In this document: positions 50,307 through 59,502 of the stretch, in pieces
How positions within the stretch are numbered: position 1 is the first letter of the stretch
How the letters are laid out: every line of letters begins with the position of its first letter
Source of the DNA: Streptomyces marinisediminis
Lineage (GTDB): Bacteria > Actinomycetota > Actinomycetes > Streptomycetales > Streptomycetaceae
Length of the DNA: 64,000 nt
Assembly: GCF_026262575.1 (NCBI RefSeq)
Contig: NZ_JAPKFL010000007.1
Span: 124,001 to 188,000, forward strand
Direction: 5' to 3'
Program-made: the position numbers and the translations under genes
The notes under the pieces: model-generated
Databases searched by the model: none
Told to the model about the DNA's origin: nothing
The model's input: the letters and a program-made list of their open reading frames with translations, nothing else

Positions 50307-50377
50307 ACTGTCAGCGTCCGGGAACGAACGCACTGCCCCGGACGGCGTCACGCCGCCCGTGCTGGAGGAGTACCGCC

Positions 50378-50596
50378 ATGAGCGCTGAGCCGCTTCACAC
50401 CGCAGCGGAGTGGATCAAGTCGTCTTACAGCGACGGAGACGGCGGACAGTGTGTCGAGGTCTCGCGTGGCCTCCTCCCACACGGCGTCGTGCCCGTGCGC
50501 GACTCCAAGCGGCGCCACGGCCCGCAGCTCACCCTCCCCGCCGCCGAGGGGGCGGCGTTCGTCGGCGCGTTGCGGGGCGGGGGGCTCACCGCCTGA
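50378..50596 (+). CDS. DUF397 protein, second copy
   Basis: This is the duplicate of the preceding gene, 72 residues (WIKSSYSDGDGGQCVEVSRG, VPVRDSKRRHGPQLTLP). Changes cluster at the N-terminus and near the end (AEGAAFVGALRGGGL, where the Trp of EWAAF is lost). The ribosome site is the duplicated GGAGGAGTACCGCC. It lies 71 bases after the first copy and could have drifted to a new partner. Confidence 0.9.
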   Translation: MSAEPLHTAAEWIKSSYSDGDGGQCVEVSRGLLPHGVVPVRDSKRRHGPQLTLPAAEGAAFVGALRGGGLTA

Positions 50597-50608
50597 CGGG
50601 GTGGGGGG

Positions 50609-51514
50609 TCACAGGGTGAGGCCGCGCGTCGCCAGGTCGGCGAGGGCGCAGGTGAACAGGGCGATGCCGATGAAGCCGTTGACCGTGAAGAAGGCGCGGT
50701 TGAGGCGGGAGAGGTCGCCGGGGCGCACCAGGGAGTGCTCGTAGACGAAGGCGACCGCGACGACGGCCAGGCCCGCCCAGAAGAACGCCCCCGCGTCCGT
50801 GAGCAGCGCGTACCAGGCCAGCAGGGCGAGCGTGACGACGTGGCTGGCGCGCGCGCCGTACAGGGCCGCGGCGATGCCGAAGCGCGCGGGGACGGACTTC
50901 ACGCCCTGCGCGCGGTCGGCGGCCACGTCCTGGCAGGCGAAGATGAGGTCGAAGCCGCCGATCCACACGCCCACCGCGAAGCCGAGGACGACGGCCTCCC
51001 AGGACCAGGCGCCGGTGACCGCGAGCCAGGCGCCGATCGGGCCGATGGCCTGCGCGAGCCCGAGGACGGCGTGCGGGAAGTTGGTGAACCGCTTGCCGTA
51101 GGGGTAGACGACCATCGGCACGACGGCCAGCGGGGACAGCGCCAGGCACAGCGGGTTCAGCAGGGCGGCGGCGGCCAGGAAGACGGCGAGCGCGACCGCC
51201 GAGCCGGTCCACGCGGTGCGCACCGACACCGCTCCGGTGACCAGTTCGCGCCCCGCGGTGCGCGGGTTGCGGGCGTCGATCTCGCGGTCGATGATCCGGT
51301 TGGCCGCCATCGCGAACGTGCGCAGCGACACCATGGCCACGGTGACCAGGAGCAGCGTCCACCACCGCACGGAGCCGCCGTGCAGGAACATCGCCGTCAG
51401 CGCCGCGATGTAGGCGAACGGCAGCGCGAAGACGGAGTGTTCGATCAGCACGAGGCGCAGGAAGGCGCGCACCTTCCCCGGGGGCCGCGTGGCGTTCCCG
51501 GCCGCGGAGCTCAC
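50609..51514 (-). CDS. mqnP: UbiA-family prenyltransferase (menaquinone route)
   Basis: This integral membrane prenyltransferase attaches the isoprenoid tail to the naphthoate ring in the futalosine pathway. The 301-residue protein has about nine helices and the two Asp-rich motifs NRIIDREIDARNPRT and DLIFACQDVAADRAQGVKSV that bind Mg-diphosphate. Its GTG overlaps the stop of the mqnL-like gene (GTGA), so they are coupled. It equals the S. coelicolor SCO4491 position in my memory of that region. Confidence 0.93.
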   Translation of the reverse strand: MSSAAGNATRPPGKVRAFLRLVLIEHSVFALPFAYIAALTAMFLHGGSVRWWTLLLVTVAMVSLRTFAMAANRIIDREIDARNPRTAGRELVTGAVSVRTAWTGSAVALAVFLAAAALLNPLCLALSPLAVVPMVVYPYGKRFTNFPHAVLGLAQAIGPIGAWLAVTGAWSWEAVVLGFAVGVWIGGFDLIFACQDVAADRAQGVKSVPARFGIAAALYGARASHVVTLALLAWYALLTDAGAFFWAGLAVVAVAFVYEHSLVRPGDLSRLNRAFFTVNGFIGIALFTCALADLATRGLTL

Positions 51515-52956
51515 AGGCCGTACTCCCGCCAGCGCCGGTCGACCTTGGCGGCGGTGCCGGGGTCGGAGACGACCATCTCCGGCCAGCCGCGCGCGTAGCC
51601 CTCCTCGGGCCACTTCCGGGTCGCGTCGATGCCCGCCTTGCCGCCCCAGAACTGCTGGTAGGAGGCGTGGTCGAGGTGGTCCACCGGGCCCTCGACGACG
51701 GTGAGGTCGCGCGCGTAGTCGGTGTTGCCGAGCGCCCGCCAGGCGACTTCGTGCAGGTCGTGCACGTCGCAGTCGGAGTCCACGACGACGATGAGCTTGG
51801 TGAGGGACATCATGTGCGCGCCCCACACCGCGTGCATCACCTTCTGCGCGTGCTTGGGGTACTTCTTGTCGATCGAGAGGATGGCGCAGTTGTGGAAACC
51901 GCCCGCCTCGGGCAAGTGGTAGTCCACGATGTCCGGGATGATGATCTTCAGCAGCGGCAGGAAGAAGCGCTCCGTGGCCCGGCCCAGCGGCCCGTCCTCC
52001 GTCGGCGGGCGCCCGACGACGATCGACTGGAGCAGCGGGCGCCGGCGCATGGTGACGCAGTCGACGGTCAGCGCCGGGAAGTCCTCCTGCGGCGTGTAGA
52101 AGCCGGTGTGGTCGCCGAACGGGCCCTCCGGCAGCGTCTTCCCCGGCTCCAGCCAGCCCTCGACGACGACCTCGGCCTGCGCGGGCACCTGGAGCGGCAC
52201 CGTCTTGCAGTCGACCATCTCCACGCGCCGGCCCTGGAGGAACCCGGCGAAGAGGTACTCGTCGATGTCCCCGGGCAGCGGGGCGGTGGAGGCGTAGGTG
52301 ACGGCGGGCGGGCAGCCGAAGGCGATGGCGACGGGCAGCCGCTCGCCGCGCCGCGCGGCCACCTGGTAGTGGTTGCGGCTGTCCTTGTGGATCTGCCAGT
52401 GCATGCCGATGGTGCGCCGGTCGTGGCGCTGGAGCCGGTACAGGCCCAGGTTGCGCACGCCCGTCTCCGGGTCCTTGGTGTGCGTCAGGCCCAGGTTGAA
52501 GAAGGAGCCGCCGTCCTCGGGCCAGGTGAACAGGGCGGGCAGCGCCTCCAGGTCGACGTCGTCACCGGTGAGCACGACGTCCTGGACGGGGGCCTCCTTC
52601 ACCTTCTTCGGCGGGACGTGCGTCATGCCGGCGAGCTTGCCGAACGCCTCGCGGAAGCCGACGAAGCCCTGCGGCAGCTCGGGCTTGAGCAGGCCGCCGA
52701 TGCGCTGGCTGATCTCGTCGTAGGAGCGCAGGCCGAGCGCCTTCAGCAGCCGCCGGTCGGTGCCGAAGACGTTCATGGCCAGCGGCATCGCCGAGCCCTT
52801 GACGTTCTCGAAGAGCAGCGCCGGGCCCCCGGCCTTGTTGACCCGGTCGGTGATCTCGCCGACCTCCAGGTACGGGTCGACTTCGGCCGTGATCCGCTTG
52901 AGGTCGCCGTCGCGCTCCAGGGCCCGCAGCAGCGAGCGGAGATCGTCGTATGCCAT
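51511..52956 (-). CDS. mqnL: UbiD-family menaquinone biosynthesis decarboxylase
   Basis: This 481-residue decarboxylase, which needs prenylated FMN, would remove the carboxyl group from 1,4-dihydroxy-6-naphthoate in the late futalosine route. It starts MAYDDLRSLLRALERDGDLK and has NVFGTDRRLLKALGL, GMHWQIHKDSRNHYQVAARR, the conserved PEGPFGDHTGFYTPQEDFPA with the catalytic Glu region, and CDVHDLHEVAWRALGN. It leads a two-gene transcript with the prenyltransferase. Its cofactor partner, the UbiX-like gene, is about 9 kb to the left. Confidence 0.94.
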   Translation of the reverse strand: MAYDDLRSLLRALERDGDLKRITAEVDPYLEVGEITDRVNKAGGPALLFENVKGSAMPLAMNVFGTDRRLLKALGLRSYDEISQRIGGLLKPELPQGFVGFREAFGKLAGMTHVPPKKVKEAPVQDVVLTGDDVDLEALPALFTWPEDGGSFFNLGLTHTKDPETGVRNLGLYRLQRHDRRTIGMHWQIHKDSRNHYQVAARRGERLPVAIAFGCPPAVTYASTAPLPGDIDEYLFAGFLQGRRVEMVDCKTVPLQVPAQAEVVVEGWLEPGKTLPEGPFGDHTGFYTPQEDFPALTVDCVTMRRRPLLQSIVVGRPPTEDGPLGRATERFFLPLLKIIIPDIVDYHLPEAGGFHNCAILSIDKKYPKHAQKVMHAVWGAHMMSLTKLIVVVDSDCDVHDLHEVAWRALGNTDYARDLTVVEGPVDHLDHASYQQFWGGKAGIDATRKWPEEGYARGWPEMVVSDPGTAAKVDRRWREYGL

Positions 52957-53057
52957 ACGTGCCAGTATCCGGTACGGACGCGGGCGGGTGCGGCGGGGCT
53001 CCGTTTAGGCTGGCGGTACCGCCGTCCCGTCCGCGATACACCTGGGGGCTGACCCGC

Positions 53058-53423
53058 ATGCTGAGGTATCTGCCGTTCCTGCTGATCCTGGCAGTGTGGA
53101 TCTACGCCTTCATCGACGTGCTGAACACGCGCGATGAGGAGGTCCGCAAGCTGCCGAAGCTGGCGTGGGTCTTCATCGTCCTGCTGTTCGGCCAGGTGCT
53201 GGTGGGCCCGCTGGCCTGGTTCATCGCCGGACGGCCGCGCCGCAACGCCCCCTACGGCGCCGTCCGCGCCGACGAGCGCCGCTGGGTCGCGCCGGACGAC
53301 AACCCGAACTTCCTGAAGTCCCTCGGCGACCCCGGCGGGCGCCGCTCCCCGGATCCCGAGGAGCCGCCCGCCTCCGGCGACGCCCGCGACACGGGCCCGG
53401 AGGACCCGCCGAAGGGACGCTGA
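53058..53423 (+). CDS. PLDc_N domain membrane protein
   Basis: This 121-residue protein starts MLRYLPFLLILAVWIYAFID with a first helix, then LPKLAWVFIVLLFGQVLVGP as the second, which is the phospholipase D nuclease N-terminal (PLDc_N) domain without any nuclease. A hydrophilic tail follows (DERRWVAPDDNPNFLKSL). It is a small actinobacterial membrane protein of unknown role, divergent from the menaquinone decarboxylase. Confidence 0.88.
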   Translation: MLRYLPFLLILAVWIYAFIDVLNTRDEEVRKLPKLAWVFIVLLFGQVLVGPLAWFIAGRPRRNAPYGAVRADERRWVAPDDNPNFLKSLGDPGGRRSPDPEEPPASGDARDTGPEDPPKGR

Positions 53424-53768
53424 CCCGGCCGCGCGCCCGGGGGACGGCCCCGGCCGCCGGCCACGCGGGCCCGCTCGGCCGGGACCGCGCCGGGCCCGGG
53501 CGCCGTCGCCCGCCCGCGCCGTCGCCCCGGTGTCGTGCGTCACCCCGCCCCGCGTCGGGGCGGGTCCGCGGGCCGCCGCGGAGCGGTTCGGCGGACGGCG
53601 CCGGGGGCGGCCTCACCAGGAGCGTCGCGCAGGGGCGACGCTCCGGCGCGCGGTGTCGCGCGGGGGCGGCGTAACAACGGGGCAAAGCCCGGGGATTTTC
53701 GGAACCCGGGCTCGGCGTGTAGACCTCTTGGGCAGTGCACGACCGTCCGCACAGGCGAAGGGGTACGT
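53424..53768. other. Intergenic region with terminator and inverted repeat
   Basis: These 345 bases hold a terminator-like stem (53619-53644) and, nearer the next gene, an inverted repeat AGCCCGGG (53686-53693) and CCCGGGCT (53705-53712) around an AT-rich loop (GATTTTC). The latter may be part of the lipoprotein promoter. No gene is supported. Confidence 0.5.
53619..53644 (+). terminator. Terminator-like hairpin
   Basis: GGAGCGTCGC and GCGACGCTCC form a perfect 10-base stem with a 6-base loop. There is no T-run. It lies about 195 bases past the PLDc_N gene. Confidence 0.5.
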
Positions 53769-54992
53769 ATGGACGGGGTCTCCCGGCGCAAGCTGCTCAC
53801 GTGGGGCGCCGCCGCGACGGCGCTCGGAGTGGCCGGCTGCACCCGGCCGTCGGAGGGCGACGCGCCGCCCGGCAAGGGCGCGTCGGGACCGGAGCCGAGT
53901 CCGAGCCCGACGGTGACGCCGATCGGGGACGGGTCGACGGCCGACACCGGGCCGCAGCCCAACCAGCCGCCCGCGCCGCGCCCCCTGGAGCCCGGCGAGC
54001 GGCCGCCCCAGTTCGTCGTCTTCTCCTGGGACGGCGCCGGAGAGGTGGGCAACGGGCTGTTCCCGCGCTTCCGGAAGGTCGCGCGGGACCACGGCGCGGC
54101 CATGACGTTCTTCCTCTCCGGCCTGTACCTGCTGCCCGAGAGCAAGCGGAACCTCTACGACCCGCCCGGCAACCCGCGCGGCGCCTCCGACATCGGCTAC
54201 CTGGACGACGACAACATCCGCCGCACCCTGCAGAACCTGCGGGCGGCGTGGCTGGAGGGCCACGAGATAGGCACCCACTTCAACGGCCACTTCTGCGGCG
54301 GCAGCGGCTCCGTCGAGCACTGGACGCCGCGGCAGTGGCGCTCGGAGATCGAGCAGTCGGCGGCGTTCGTCAAGGAGTGGCGCACGAACACGGGCTTCAC
54401 GGAGCTGGAGCCGCTGCCGTTCGACTACGACACGGAGCTCATAGGCGGCCGCACGCCGTGCCTGCTCGGCCAGGAGAACCTGCTGCCGACGGCCGCCGAG
54501 CTCGGCTGGCGCTACGACGCCAGCTCCCCGGGCGGGCTCCAGGTCTGGCCCGCGAAGAAGCAGGGCGTGTGGGACCTGCCACTCCAGTCCGTGCCCTTCC
54601 CCGGGCGCTCGTTCGAGGTGCTGTCGATGGACTACAACATCCTCGCCAACCAGTCCAAGAACAGCACGCAGGGCCCCGTCGCGCACCACGCCGCGTGGCG
54701 CGAGGAGGCCGTCGGCGCCTTCACCCAGGGCTTCGAGCGCGCCTACGAGACCAACCGCGCACCCCTGTTCATCGGCAACCACTTCGAGGAGTGGAACGGC
54801 GGCATCTACATGGACGCCGTCGAGGAGGCCGTCAAGCACATGGCCGACGGCAGCCGGCGCGACGTGCGGCTGGTCTCCTTCCGCCAGCTCTGCGACTGGC
54901 TGGACGTCCAGGACGAGGCCGTCCTCACCAAGCTCCGCGCGCTGGGCGTGGGCCGGGAGCCCACCGGTGGCTGGACGTCCTACCTGTCCTGA
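53769..54992 (+). CDS. Tat-exported lipoprotein with a polysaccharide-deacetylase-like domain
   Basis: This 407-residue protein has a twin-arginine signal (VSRRKLLTWGAAATAL) and lipobox GVAGC, so it should be folded before export and lipid-anchored. After a Pro-rich linker comes a NodB/polysaccharide-deacetylase-like barrel (PQFVVFSWDGAGEVGNGLFP, AMTFFLSGLYLL, EGHEIGTHFNGHFCG). The canonical TFDDG is replaced by SWDGAG, but the EIGTHFNGH region keeps possible metal ligands. It may be a secreted sugar deacetylase or an inactive glycan-binding relative. Confidence 0.85.
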   Translation: MDGVSRRKLLTWGAAATALGVAGCTRPSEGDAPPGKGASGPEPSPSPTVTPIGDGSTADTGPQPNQPPAPRPLEPGERPPQFVVFSWDGAGEVGNGLFPRFRKVARDHGAAMTFFLSGLYLLPESKRNLYDPPGNPRGASDIGYLDDDNIRRTLQNLRAAWLEGHEIGTHFNGHFCGGSGSVEHWTPRQWRSEIEQSAAFVKEWRTNTGFTELEPLPFDYDTELIGGRTPCLLGQENLLPTAAELGWRYDASSPGGLQVWPAKKQGVWDLPLQSVPFPGRSFEVLSMDYNILANQSKNSTQGPVAHHAAWREEAVGAFTQGFERAYETNRAPLFIGNHFEEWNGGIYMDAVEEAVKHMADGSRRDVRLVSFRQLCDWLDVQDEAVLTKLRALGVGREPTGGWTSYLS

Positions 54993-55038
54993 GGAAAACC
55001 GTTTCCCTTTCGGCACCCGGACCCGTAAGGGTGCTGCC

Positions 55039-55575
55039 ATGACGACGACCACCCCGCACGACCCACGACCCGTCCCCCCGCCGCACGCCGACGAACGCAC
55101 CATGCTGGAGTCCTGGCTGGACTTCCACCGCGAGACGCTGGCGCTCAAGTGCCGCGGCGTCACCGACGCGCAGGCGCGGACGGCCAGCGTCGAGCCCTCC
55201 GCGCTCACCCTGCTCGGCCTCGTCCAGCACCTGGCCACCGTCGAGAGGCAGTGGTTCCGCGCGGTGCTGGCCGGAGAGGACGCGCCCCGGCTGTACGAGG
55301 GCGAGGGGGAGGGCTACGGCTTCACCCTCGTGGAGGGCCGCGGGCTGCCGGAGGCGCTGGCCGACTGGCGCGCGCAGATCGCCTACGCCCGCAAGGCGTG
55401 CGCCGCCCGCACGCTGGACGACGGCGGCACGGTGAGCGACCGGGCGGCCGAGGTGCTCGGCGCGTCCACGGTCAGCCTGCGGTGGATCTACCTGCACATG
55501 ATCGAGGAGTACGCGCGCCACAACGGGCACGCGGACCTGGTGCGCGAGCGCGTCGACGGCGTCACCGGTTCCTGA
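55039..55575 (+). CDS. DinB-family (DUF664) protein
   Basis: This 178-residue four-helix protein of the DinB/DUF664 superfamily includes metal-dependent thiol transferases. The three-His metal site is suggested by LLGLVQHLATVERQWF (His), and WIYLHMIEEYARHNGHADLV carries the other two His. The start ATG 55039 follows GTAAGGGTGCTGCC. It lies 46 bases after the lipoprotein stop. Substrate unknown (mycothiol-dependent relatives exist). Confidence 0.88.
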   Translation: MTTTTPHDPRPVPPPHADERTMLESWLDFHRETLALKCRGVTDAQARTASVEPSALTLLGLVQHLATVERQWFRAVLAGEDAPRLYEGEGEGYGFTLVEGRGLPEALADWRAQIAYARKACAARTLDDGGTVSDRAAEVLGASTVSLRWIYLHMIEEYARHNGHADLVRERVDGVTGS

Positions 55576-55636
55576 GCACCGGCGCCCGCCGCACCGGGCG
55601 CCCGCCGCCGGGCCGCGCGCGGCCCGGCGGCGGGCG

Positions 55637-56743
55637 TCACAGACCCGAGTAGGAGTGCAGCCCGGGCACCAGCATGTTCACGCCGTAGTAGTTGAACAGC
55701 CAGCAGGCGAACGCGGCGAGGGCCAGGTAGGCGGCCTTGCGGCCCTTCCACCCGGCGGTCGCGCGGGCGTGCAGGTAGCAGGCGTAGGCGGCCCAGGTGA
55801 TGAAGGACCAGACCTCCTTGGGGTCCCAGCCCCAGTAGCGCCCCCACGCCGCCTCGGCCCAGATCGCCCCGGCGACGATGGTGAACGTCCAGAACGGGAA
55901 GACGGCCGCGTTGACCCGGTAGGCGAACTTGTCCAGCGACGCGGCGGACGGCAGCCGCTCCAGCACCGAGGTGGCGAACGCGCCCGGGCTCCCGCCCCGC
56001 TCCAGCTTCCCCTCGTACCGGTCGCGGAAGAGGTACAGCACCGTGCCGACGGCGCCGAGGTAGAACAGCGCGCCGCAGCCGATGGCCAGCGAGACGTGGA
56101 TGACCAGCCAGAACGAGTCCAGCGCGGGCGGGAGCTGGTCGCTCTCGGTGTACAGGACGGTCGTGGCCAGGCCCAGGTCGAGCAGGACGGTGGTGACCAG
56201 CGGCAGGCCGATCCAGCGCACGTTCTTCCTGGCGACCACGAAGGCCAGGTAGGCGCCGACGGCCACCATCGAGAACGTCGTGGAGAACTCGTACATGTTC
56301 GCCCACGGCACGCGCTGGACGGACAGGCCGCGCGTGACGACACCGGCGGCGTGGATCAGGAACGCCAGCACGGTGAGGGCGAGGGCGATGGTGCCGTAGA
56401 GGTCGCCCCGGGCGTCGCCGGCCGCCGCCCCGGGCCCGTCGGGCACGTCGGCGCGGGCACTGCCGGAGCGGGTGACGACCGCGGGCCTGTCCAGGACGGC
56501 GGTGCCGCCGCCCGCGGCGGCCCGCGCGGAGCCGCCGGCCGCCGCGCCCCGGCCCGCGGGGGCGGCCCCTGCGGACCGCGCGGGGCTCAGCGCCTCCGCC
56601 GTGCGGGCCACCCTGCTCCGCGAGCCGAAGACCCACTCGGCGATGTGGCCGACGAAGGCCAGGACGTAGACGGCCATGGCGGAGTAGATCAGCACGGTGC
56701 TGAAGTCGGCCAAAGCCTGGTTGTTCGCCGCGGCGAGGTTCAC
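55637..56743 (-). CDS. ccsB: Cytochrome c biogenesis protein CcsB (CcsA/ResC family)
   Basis: This is the haem-handling membrane subunit of system II cytochrome c maturation. The 368-residue protein has about eight helices with the tryptophan-rich haem motif WGRYWGWDPKEVWSFITWAA and flanking His residues. The segment after the first helix (about residues 35-110) is an Ala/Gly/Arg-rich loop. It works with ResB to move haem out and attach it to CXXCH proteins. Its ATG overlaps the resB stop by four bases (ATGA). Confidence 0.94.
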   Translation of the reverse strand: MNLAAANNQALADFSTVLIYSAMAVYVLAFVGHIAEWVFGSRSRVARTAEALSPARSAGAAPAGRGAAAGGSARAAAGGGTAVLDRPAVVTRSGSARADVPDGPGAAAGDARGDLYGTIALALTVLAFLIHAAGVVTRGLSVQRVPWANMYEFSTTFSMVAVGAYLAFVVARKNVRWIGLPLVTTVLLDLGLATTVLYTESDQLPPALDSFWLVIHVSLAIGCGALFYLGAVGTVLYLFRDRYEGKLERGGSPGAFATSVLERLPSAASLDKFAYRVNAAVFPFWTFTIVAGAIWAEAAWGRYWGWDPKEVWSFITWAAYACYLHARATAGWKGRKAAYLALAAFACWLFNYYGVNMLVPGLHSYSGL

Positions 56744-58722
56744 GGTTCGCTCCTTGGGCGCTCATCGGCGGGCTGGGCGGGGACGGTGCGCGGCGCCGCA
56801 CCGGCGGCGTCGGACGCCGGGTCGGCGGCGTCGGCACCGGCGGCGGCACCGGACTCGGCGGCGTCGTCGGCGTCGGAGGCGGAGGCGGCGGCGGAGGCGG
56901 AGGCGGCGGACGCCTCGCCACGGGCGTCGGACCCGGCCTCCAGCACGGCGTCGGACCCGGCGTCGGACCGGGCCGCGCGGGCGGTCAGGCGCTCGGCGAG
57001 CGTGCCGAGCTCCTCCGGGAGCCGGGCGGACTCGCTGCGGCCCAGCCCGGCCAGCTCGACCACGGTGCGCCCGTCGGCTCCCGCCCGGGCGCGCACCCAC
57101 ACGCGCCGCCGCTGGATGAACAGCGAGGCGGCCAGCCCCGCGATCGCGGCGAGGGCACCGCCCAGGGCCCAGCCCGTCGCGGGCTTCTCGGAGATCTGGA
57201 AGGACGCCCAGCGCTCGATGCGCTCGAACTTCAGCGTCCCGGCGCCGTCCGGCAGTTCCAGCGACTCGCCGGGCAGCAGTGCTTTGCGCAGGATGTCGCC
57301 GCTCTCGTCCTGGAACGGCTCCATGTTGGTGTCGTCGAGCTGGTAGACGCTCTGCGGGAGGCCCGCGTCCACGCCGAGGTCGCCGTGGTAGGCGGACAGC
57401 GAGAGCACCGGGTAGTTGAGCGCGGGGAAGGTCGAGTGCGGGCCGCGCCGGTCGTCGATGCCGAAGGTGGGCGTGAACAGGCCGATGAAGCCGAGCTGGT
57501 CGGGCTCGCCGTCGGCGTCGCGGTAGTCGGTGACCTTGATGACGCCCTGCGCGGTGCCGTTGTCGTCCTGCGGGATGAACGGGACGGGCCCGCGGTAGGC
57601 CAGCTCGCCCTGCCCGTCGCGGACGGTGACGACGGGGGCGTAGCCGTGGTTGAGCAGGTGCACGCGCGAGTCGCCGATGGCCAGCGGCTTGTTGACCTCG
57701 ATGGTGTCCTGGTGCTCCGCCCCGTCGAGGCTGTCCCAGTAGGAGACGTCGGCGCGGAAGTCGCGCGGCGTGCCCTTCTGCGGCCCGGACGGCTCGAAGG
57801 CGGAGTGGAACTCCTCCAGGGTGAAGCCGAAGGTGCCCAGGTCCTCGTAGTCGTAGAAGGGGCCGGAGCGGATGTCGTCGTACTGGGTCAGCGTGTTGCT
57901 GAACGAGTGGCCCTGGACGACGAGCTTGCCGCCCTCGACGTACCAGAGCTGCCCGACGGCGAAGGCCACCAGCATGACGATGAGCGCCAGGTGGAAGACG
58001 AGGTTGCCGGCTTCCCGCAGGTACCCCTTCTCGGCGGCGACGGAGTCCGCGCCGCCGTCCCCGCCCGCGACGCGGAACCGCCTGCCGCGCAGCAGGCCGC
58101 GCGCGGCGTCCAGCACCTCCTCGGGCGGGGCGTCGGTGTGCCAGGTGGCGTGGGCGGGCATCCGGTCCAGGCGGCGCGGCGCGCGCGGCGGGCGGGAGCG
58201 GAGCTGGCCCACGAACTGCCAGGTGCGCGGCACGATGCAGCCGATGAGCGAGACGAACAGCAGCAGGTAGATCGCGGAGAACCACACCGAGCTGTAGACG
58301 TCGAAGAGCTGGAGCGCCTCGTAGACGTCCGCGAGCGTGGGGTTGTTCTCCTTGAACTCGGCCACCTGGAACTCGTCGACGCCGTTCTGCGGGATGAGCG
58401 ACCCGGGGACGGCGCCCAGGGAGAGCAGCAGGAGCAGCAGCAGCGCCACGCGCATGGACGTGAGCTGGCGCCAGAACCAGCGGGCCCAGCCCAGGACGCC
58501 GATCCCGGCGGCGCCCCGCTCACCGGCGCCGCCCGTGGGCTCCTCGGCGGGGGTCGTCGTCAGCTCGGCCCGGGCCGCGCGCGCGTCGGCGTCGGCCGCG
58601 CGCGCGTCGGCCGCGCCCGCCTCGGTCCCGCGCGCCTCAGCCGCGCCCGCCTCACCGTCGGCCACGCCCGCCCGGGCGTCCTCGCCGCGCGTGCCGACGT
58701 CGGTGCTGTCCACGTGACTCAT
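56740..58722 (-). CDS. resB: Cytochrome c biogenesis protein ResB
   Basis: ResB (Ccs1) is the second subunit of the system II haem lyase. The 660-residue protein has four helices (SMRVALLLLLLLSLGAVPGS; SVWFSAIYLLLFVSLIGC; LVFHLALIVMLVAFAVGQ; GWALGGALAAIAGLAASLF) and a large extracytoplasmic domain. Both ends are low complexity: an Ala/Asp-rich start and a long Ala/Ser/Asp tail (SASAAASASDADDAAESG) coded by a GGAGGCGGAGGCGGC-type repeat at 56870-56920. The tail is probably disordered. Confidence 0.93.
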   Translation of the reverse strand: MSHVDSTDVGTRGEDARAGVADGEAGAAEARGTEAGAADARAADADARAARAELTTTPAEEPTGGAGERGAAGIGVLGWARWFWRQLTSMRVALLLLLLLSLGAVPGSLIPQNGVDEFQVAEFKENNPTLADVYEALQLFDVYSSVWFSAIYLLLFVSLIGCIVPRTWQFVGQLRSRPPRAPRRLDRMPAHATWHTDAPPEEVLDAARGLLRGRRFRVAGGDGGADSVAAEKGYLREAGNLVFHLALIVMLVAFAVGQLWYVEGGKLVVQGHSFSNTLTQYDDIRSGPFYDYEDLGTFGFTLEEFHSAFEPSGPQKGTPRDFRADVSYWDSLDGAEHQDTIEVNKPLAIGDSRVHLLNHGYAPVVTVRDGQGELAYRGPVPFIPQDDNGTAQGVIKVTDYRDADGEPDQLGFIGLFTPTFGIDDRRGPHSTFPALNYPVLSLSAYHGDLGVDAGLPQSVYQLDDTNMEPFQDESGDILRKALLPGESLELPDGAGTLKFERIERWASFQISEKPATGWALGGALAAIAGLAASLFIQRRRVWVRARAGADGRTVVELAGLGRSESARLPEELGTLAERLTARAARSDAGSDAVLEAGSDARGEASAASASAAASASDADDAAESGAAAGADAADPASDAAGAAPRTVPAQPADERPRSEP

Positions 58723-58725
58723 GCC

Positions 58726-59490
58726 TCAGATCCCCACGGTGAAGTCCGCGGACCACACCTGCAGCTTGTAGACGATCTCGTTCCAGATCCCCGTGACCAG
58801 CAGCACGCCCACCGCGACGAGCAGCCCGCCGCCGACGCGCATCACCCAGGCGTAGTGCCGCTTGACCCAGCCGAAAGCTCCCAGCGCCCGCCGGAAGGCG
58901 AGCGCCGCGACGACGAACGGCAGGCCAAGACCGAGGCAGAACACCACCATGAGCAGCGCGCCCCGGCCCGCGCTGGCCTCGTTGTAGGCCAGCGCGTTGA
59001 CGGCCGCGAGCGTCGGCCCGATGCACGGCGTCCAGCCCAGGCCGAACAGCAGGCCCAGCACCGGGGCGCCCAGCAGGCCCACGGTGGGTTTGCGGTGGAT
59101 GCGGAACTCGCGCTGCCGCAGCCAGGGCAGCGCGCCCATGAAGGACAGCCCGAGCACGATGACGAAGACGCCCAGCACCCGGGTGATCGTCTCCTGGTAC
59201 ATCAGCAGGTGGTCACCGACGTAGCCGAAGGCGGCCCCCGTGGAGACGAAGACGGCGGTGAAGCCGAGCACGAACAGCAGCGCGCCGCCCACCATCCGGC
59301 CGCGCCGCGCCTCGGCCAGATCGGAGCCGCCCACGCCGGTGACGTAGGAGAGGTAGCCCGGCACGAGCGGCAGCACGCACGGGGAGAAGAAGGAGACCAG
59401 GCCCGCGAGGAGCGCGATCGGCAGCGCGAGCAGCAGGGCCCCGGACAGGACGGTGTCGTTGGTGTCCGTGACGGCGGCGAGCAGGTTCAT
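58726..59490 (-). CDS. ccdA: Cytochrome c biogenesis protein CcdA
   Basis: This 254-residue six-helix thiol carrier (DsbD transmembrane family) passes electrons from cytoplasmic thioredoxin to the extracytoplasmic ResA-like protein. The redox cysteines are in SFFSPCVLPLVPGYLSYVTG and LGWTPCIGPTLAAV, the classical pair. It lies 12 bases after the resA stop and three before the resB start, so all are one transcript. Confidence 0.95.
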   Translation of the reverse strand: MNLLAAVTDTNDTVLSGALLLALPIALLAGLVSFFSPCVLPLVPGYLSYVTGVGGSDLAEARRGRMVGGALLFVLGFTAVFVSTGAAFGYVGDHLLMYQETITRVLGVFVIVLGLSFMGALPWLRQREFRIHRKPTVGLLGAPVLGLLFGLGWTPCIGPTLAAVNALAYNEASAGRGALLMVVFCLGLGLPFVVAALAFRRALGAFGWVKRHYAWVMRVGGGLLVAVGVLLVTGIWNEIVYKLQVWSADFTVGI

Positions 59491-59502
59491 GGGTGACCCC
59501 GC

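Larger units (their letters stand above)
50073..50596 (+). repeat. Tandem duplication, 290-base period, of the DUF397 gene
   Basis: Positions 50073-50306 and 50363-50596 are near-identical copies. Each begins with TGGAGGAGTACCGCCATGAG, which is the 3' end of the XRE gene in the first copy. The second copy therefore keeps a vestige of the XRE C-terminus (EEYRHE) in front of its DUF397 frame. The 56-base spacer between copies is not duplicated. Confidence 0.9.
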
